Of a stretch of DNA of 38,157 bases, positions 36,237-38,157 are shown in pieces. The notes under the pieces were generated by a model. It was given only the letters and a program-made list of their open reading frames with translations, was not told the origin of the DNA and made no database searches. The stretch's first letter is position 1. Every line of letters begins with the position of its first letter. Source of the stretch: Bacteroidota bacterium (GTDB lineage Bacteria > Bacteroidota > Ignavibacteria > Kapaibacteriales > UBA2268); contig JARKQC010000310.1 of the NCBI GenBank assembly GCA_029974985.1, positions 1 to 38,157 of the forward strand. Reading direction: 5' to 3'. The translations under genes and the position numbers were made by a program.

Positions 36237-36971
36237 TTATCCCCATTTTCTTAATGTTTTTAATAAAATAGAAAAATCTTTTGGGTATTCTGCATTTAAT
36301 TTTAATTCTTGACCGTCGGGGTGTTCGAATTTTAATGAATAAGAATGAAGAGTAAGCCGCTCAATAATTGGATTTTCACTTTCATCTTTTTGTAAGTTAA
36401 ATTTTCTTTTAATTGATGATAAATAAAAATCATTAACTCCCGAATATAATGAATCAACAAGTAGGGGATAGCCAATAGTTGAACAATGTACTCTAATTTG
36501 ATGTTGCCTACCAGTAATTAAATCGCATTCGAGTAGCGTAGCAAGACGAAATTTTTCGATAGGTCGAAAAATAGTTAATGCTGATTTTCCGCGTGCAGAA
36601 GGTATCATCATTGCTTTTCCTGAAGGATTTGCCATTATTGGAATATCTACTTCTAACTCATCTTTGTTAAAAGAGCCGCGCACGACTGCGTGATAAATTT
36701 TTTGCAAACTATGCTCCATAAATTGTTCATTTAAAAATTTATGACTTTCGGCATCTTTTGCAAAAATAATTAATCCGCTTGTCTCCTTATCTATTCTATG
36801 AACAACAAAAATTTGCTCATAAATAGATTCGAGATATCGAACAAGACTCGGAGCTGAGAAATCATATCTATCTGGCAAAGTAAGATAACCCGCTGGCTTA
36901 TTAATCGCGATTATACGCTCATCTTCGTATATAATTTCTATATTTAAATTTTTTGAATTTTTAGATTTCAT
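36237..36971 (-). CDS. RluA-family RNA pseudouridine synthase
   Basis: Isomerises uridine to pseudouridine in rRNA or tRNA. The 244 residues hold the standard RluA catalytic domain: IIYEDERIIAINKPAGYLT (13-31), VVHRIDKETSGLIIFAK (57-73) with catalytic Asp61, KIYHAVVRG, TGRQHQIRVHCSTIGYPLLV (motif III with the conserved Arg), and LHSYSLKFEHP near the C-terminus. There is no N-terminal S4 domain, so it is a short form (RluA/TruC-like); the target site is not determinable. Its start overlaps the end of folD by 11 bases, which indicates translational coupling. Confidence 0.93.
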   Translation of the reverse strand: MKSKNSKNLNIEIIYEDERIIAINKPAGYLTLPDRYDFSAPSLVRYLESIYEQIFVVHRIDKETSGLIIFAKDAESHKFLNEQFMEHSLQKIYHAVVRGSFNKDELEVDIPIMANPSGKAMMIPSARGKSALTIFRPIEKFRLATLLECDLITGRQHQIRVHCSTIGYPLLVDSLYSGVNDFYLSSIKRKFNLQKDESENPIIERLTLHSYSLKFEHPDGQELKLNAEYPKDFSILLKTLRKWG

Positions 36972-37845
36972 ACTTTTTAATTGCTGAATTATAAGTATTT
37001 TTCATTAAAACGGCAATAGTCATAGGACCTACGCCACCGGGAACGGGAGTTATAGCACTTGCCTTCGGAGCTACGCTATCATACTCGACATCGCCCACAA
37101 TTTTATATCCTTTTGTGCTTGTGGGGTCATCAATTCTATTGATACCAACGTCAATTACAACAACGCCATCTTTTACCATATTGCCATTTACAAAATTTGG
37201 AACTCCAATTGCCGCTATAATAATATCTGCTTTTTTTGTATATTTAGAAATATCCTTAGTCGCAGAATGGCAAATTGTTACAGTTGCATTTGCATTTTTA
37301 TTCTTTTGTAGCATAAGATTTGCAATTGGCTTTCCTACGATATTGCTTCTTCCAATTACAACAGCGTGTTTACCGATTAAATCAATATTATAATGCTCAA
37401 AAAGTTCCATAATACCTGCTGGTGTACATGGAACAAATCCGGGCAAACCAATCATTATTTTACCAACATTCGCAGGATGAAAAGCGTCCACATCTTTATT
37501 GGGTGAAATAGTATTTAATACTCTAAATTCATTTATTTGTTTTGGCAAGGGAAGTTGAACGAGTATTCCATGAATTTGAGGATCTTCATTCCATTTATTA
37601 ATCATATTTATCACTGCTTCTTCACTTGAGTCCTCGTCCATTCTTTCGATTATCGAATGAAAACCAAGCTCATTACAAGTTTTATCTTTCATTTTAACAT
37701 AAATTTCAGATGCGGAATTATTACCAACGAGTAAAAGAGCAAGTCCGGGCTTAATTCCTTTTTCATTAAACAGCTTTTGAGTGTCAATTTTGATTTGTTC
37801 TTTAATTTTTTGAGAAACGACTTTTCCATCAATAATTGTTGGCAT
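36961..37845 (-). CDS. folD: Bifunctional methylenetetrahydrofolate dehydrogenase/cyclohydrolase
   Basis: Interconverts 5,10-methylene-, methenyl- and 10-formyl-tetrahydrofolate, feeding one-carbon units to purine and Met-tRNA formylation. At 294 residues it is the normal length. Motifs: SEIYVKMKDKTCNELGF (YxxxK with Tyr49 and Lys53, the cyclohydrolase site), ILVQLPLPKQI, NKDVDAFHP, CTPAGIMELFEHY, the NAD(P)-binding GRSNIVGKPIANLM, and PVPGGVGPMTIAVLM at the C-terminus. It is first in the folD-rluA-rlmB unit and has a candidate -7 element 33-40 bases upstream. Confidence 0.97.
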   Translation of the reverse strand: MPTIIDGKVVSQKIKEQIKIDTQKLFNEKGIKPGLALLLVGNNSASEIYVKMKDKTCNELGFHSIIERMDEDSSEEAVINMINKWNEDPQIHGILVQLPLPKQINEFRVLNTISPNKDVDAFHPANVGKIMIGLPGFVPCTPAGIMELFEHYNIDLIGKHAVVIGRSNIVGKPIANLMLQKNKNANATVTICHSATKDISKYTKKADIIIAAIGVPNFVNGNMVKDGVVVIDVGINRIDDPTSTKGYKIVGDVEYDSVAPKASAITPVPGGVGPMTIAVLMKNTYNSAIKKYEI

Positions 37846-37877
37846 AACTATTTTCCATAAGAATAATTAATAATTTA

Positions 37878-37885
37878 CAAAAGTA
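37878..37885 (-). promoter_or_regulatory. Candidate -7 promoter element for folD
   Basis: On the minus strand, TACTTTTG fits TAnnTTTG exactly and would start transcription ~26 bases before the folD ATG. The matching -33 position, about 20 bases further up, reads only ATG instead of TTG, so support is partial. Confidence 0.3.
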
Positions 37886-38127
37886 ATAAATAGAATTGAT
37901 ATAATCATTATTAGCAATATTTTTTGATTCAACTAACTAATCTCAATTAATACATTGTAAAACAACAAATTTTAAATAAAATAAATGAAAATTATTATTT
38001 TAAGAGAAAATTTATTAATGATCTAACCAGCGTCGTGCTAGTTCCAATTAATCAATGTCATTCTAAACGATACAGAAGAATCTATATTGACAAGGTGTTC
38101 AACACTTTCTTGATAAATACATTTTAT

Positions 38128-38157
38128 AAAAAAAAGAGGTAGTCTTTTGCGACTACC
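38128..38157 (-). terminator. Terminator of a minus-strand gene right of the window
   Basis: On the minus strand a perfect 7-base stem (GGTAGTC/GACTACC, 6-base loop GCAAAA) is followed by TC and eight Ts. The window ends exactly at the hairpin's outer base, so the terminated gene lies further right. Confidence 0.7.

Larger units (their letters stand above)
37846..38157. other. Non-coding stretch with a higher-GC, hairpin-rich block
   Basis: No gene is visible here. Bases 37846-38020 are plain AT-rich leader of folD. From ~38020 to 38120 the GC content rises and several inverted repeats appear: AACCAGC/GCTAGTT (one mismatch) around 38026-38044, ATTCT/AGAAT around 38060-38081, and a long imperfect hairpin at 38087-38113 centred on GTGTTCAACAC. 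The middle one, within TGTCATTCTaaacgataCAGAAGAATCT, looks like the short palindromic repeats scattered through many bacterial genomes. The block ends in a terminator (38128-38157). It may be a dispersed repeat, a remnant mobile element or a small RNA; the sequence alone does not decide. Confidence 0.4.

Overview
The window is AT-rich chromosomal DNA from a bacterium of the Bacteroidota/Chlorobi/Ignavibacteria (FCB) group. A Kapabacteria- or Ignavibacteria-like lineage is my best guess, from gene content only. Three proteins end in type IX secretion (T9SS) type A sorting domains. One outer-membrane receptor is TonB-dependent-like. Many genes lack a clear Shine-Dalgarno, and several upstream regions carry the TAnnTTTG -7 element typical of Bacteroidota. 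There is no rRNA, tRNA, CRISPR array, integrase or intact insertion sequence.

Layout: (1) 1-2.5 kb holds two T9SS-exported surface proteins on the plus strand, the first cut by the left edge. (2) 2.6-6.9 kb, minus strand, is a mutA-mutB operon for heterodimeric B12-dependent methylmalonyl-CoA mutase, facing the T9SS genes across a bidirectional terminator. (3) 7.2-9.4 kb is a membrane-anchored parvulin-type foldase (PpiD/SurA-like). (4) 9.65-11.9 kb is a small restriction-modification island: an intact N6-adenine methyltransferase, then a probable endonuclease gene broken by a single in-frame TGA. (5) 11.9-15.9 kb is a 1332-residue T9SS surface protein with lamin-tail, Ig/ASH-like and cohesin-like modules. 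(6) 16-22.8 kb is mostly minus-strand housekeeping: DHH phosphoesterase, Rex, Tgt, S16, Ffh and a BadF-type sugar kinase, plus a plus-strand CPBP protease. (7) 23-35.4 kb is a plus-strand run: Trx-like CxC lipoprotein, EVE protein, acetoacetyl-CoA synthetase, GT2 glycosyltransferase, GT-C-like membrane protein, CbpA-type DnaJ, COG2509 flavoprotein, EamA transporter, TonB receptor-like protein and GT9 glycosyltransferase. (8) 35.4-37.8 kb, minus strand, is folD-rluA-rlmB. (9) The last 312 bases are non-coding and contain a compact higher-GC block rich in hairpins, ending in a terminator for a gene off the right edge.

Together the genes suggest a heterotrophic, cell-surface-active bacterium that handles propionyl/methylmalonyl-CoA and acetoacetate, controls redox genes through Rex, and builds surface glycans and secreted adhesin-like proteins. 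I see no clearly new multi-gene system. The most notable signals are the nonsense-interrupted restriction enzyme beside its intact methyltransferase, a tRNA-guanine transglycosylase that has lost two of its three zinc cysteines, and the structured block at the right edge.
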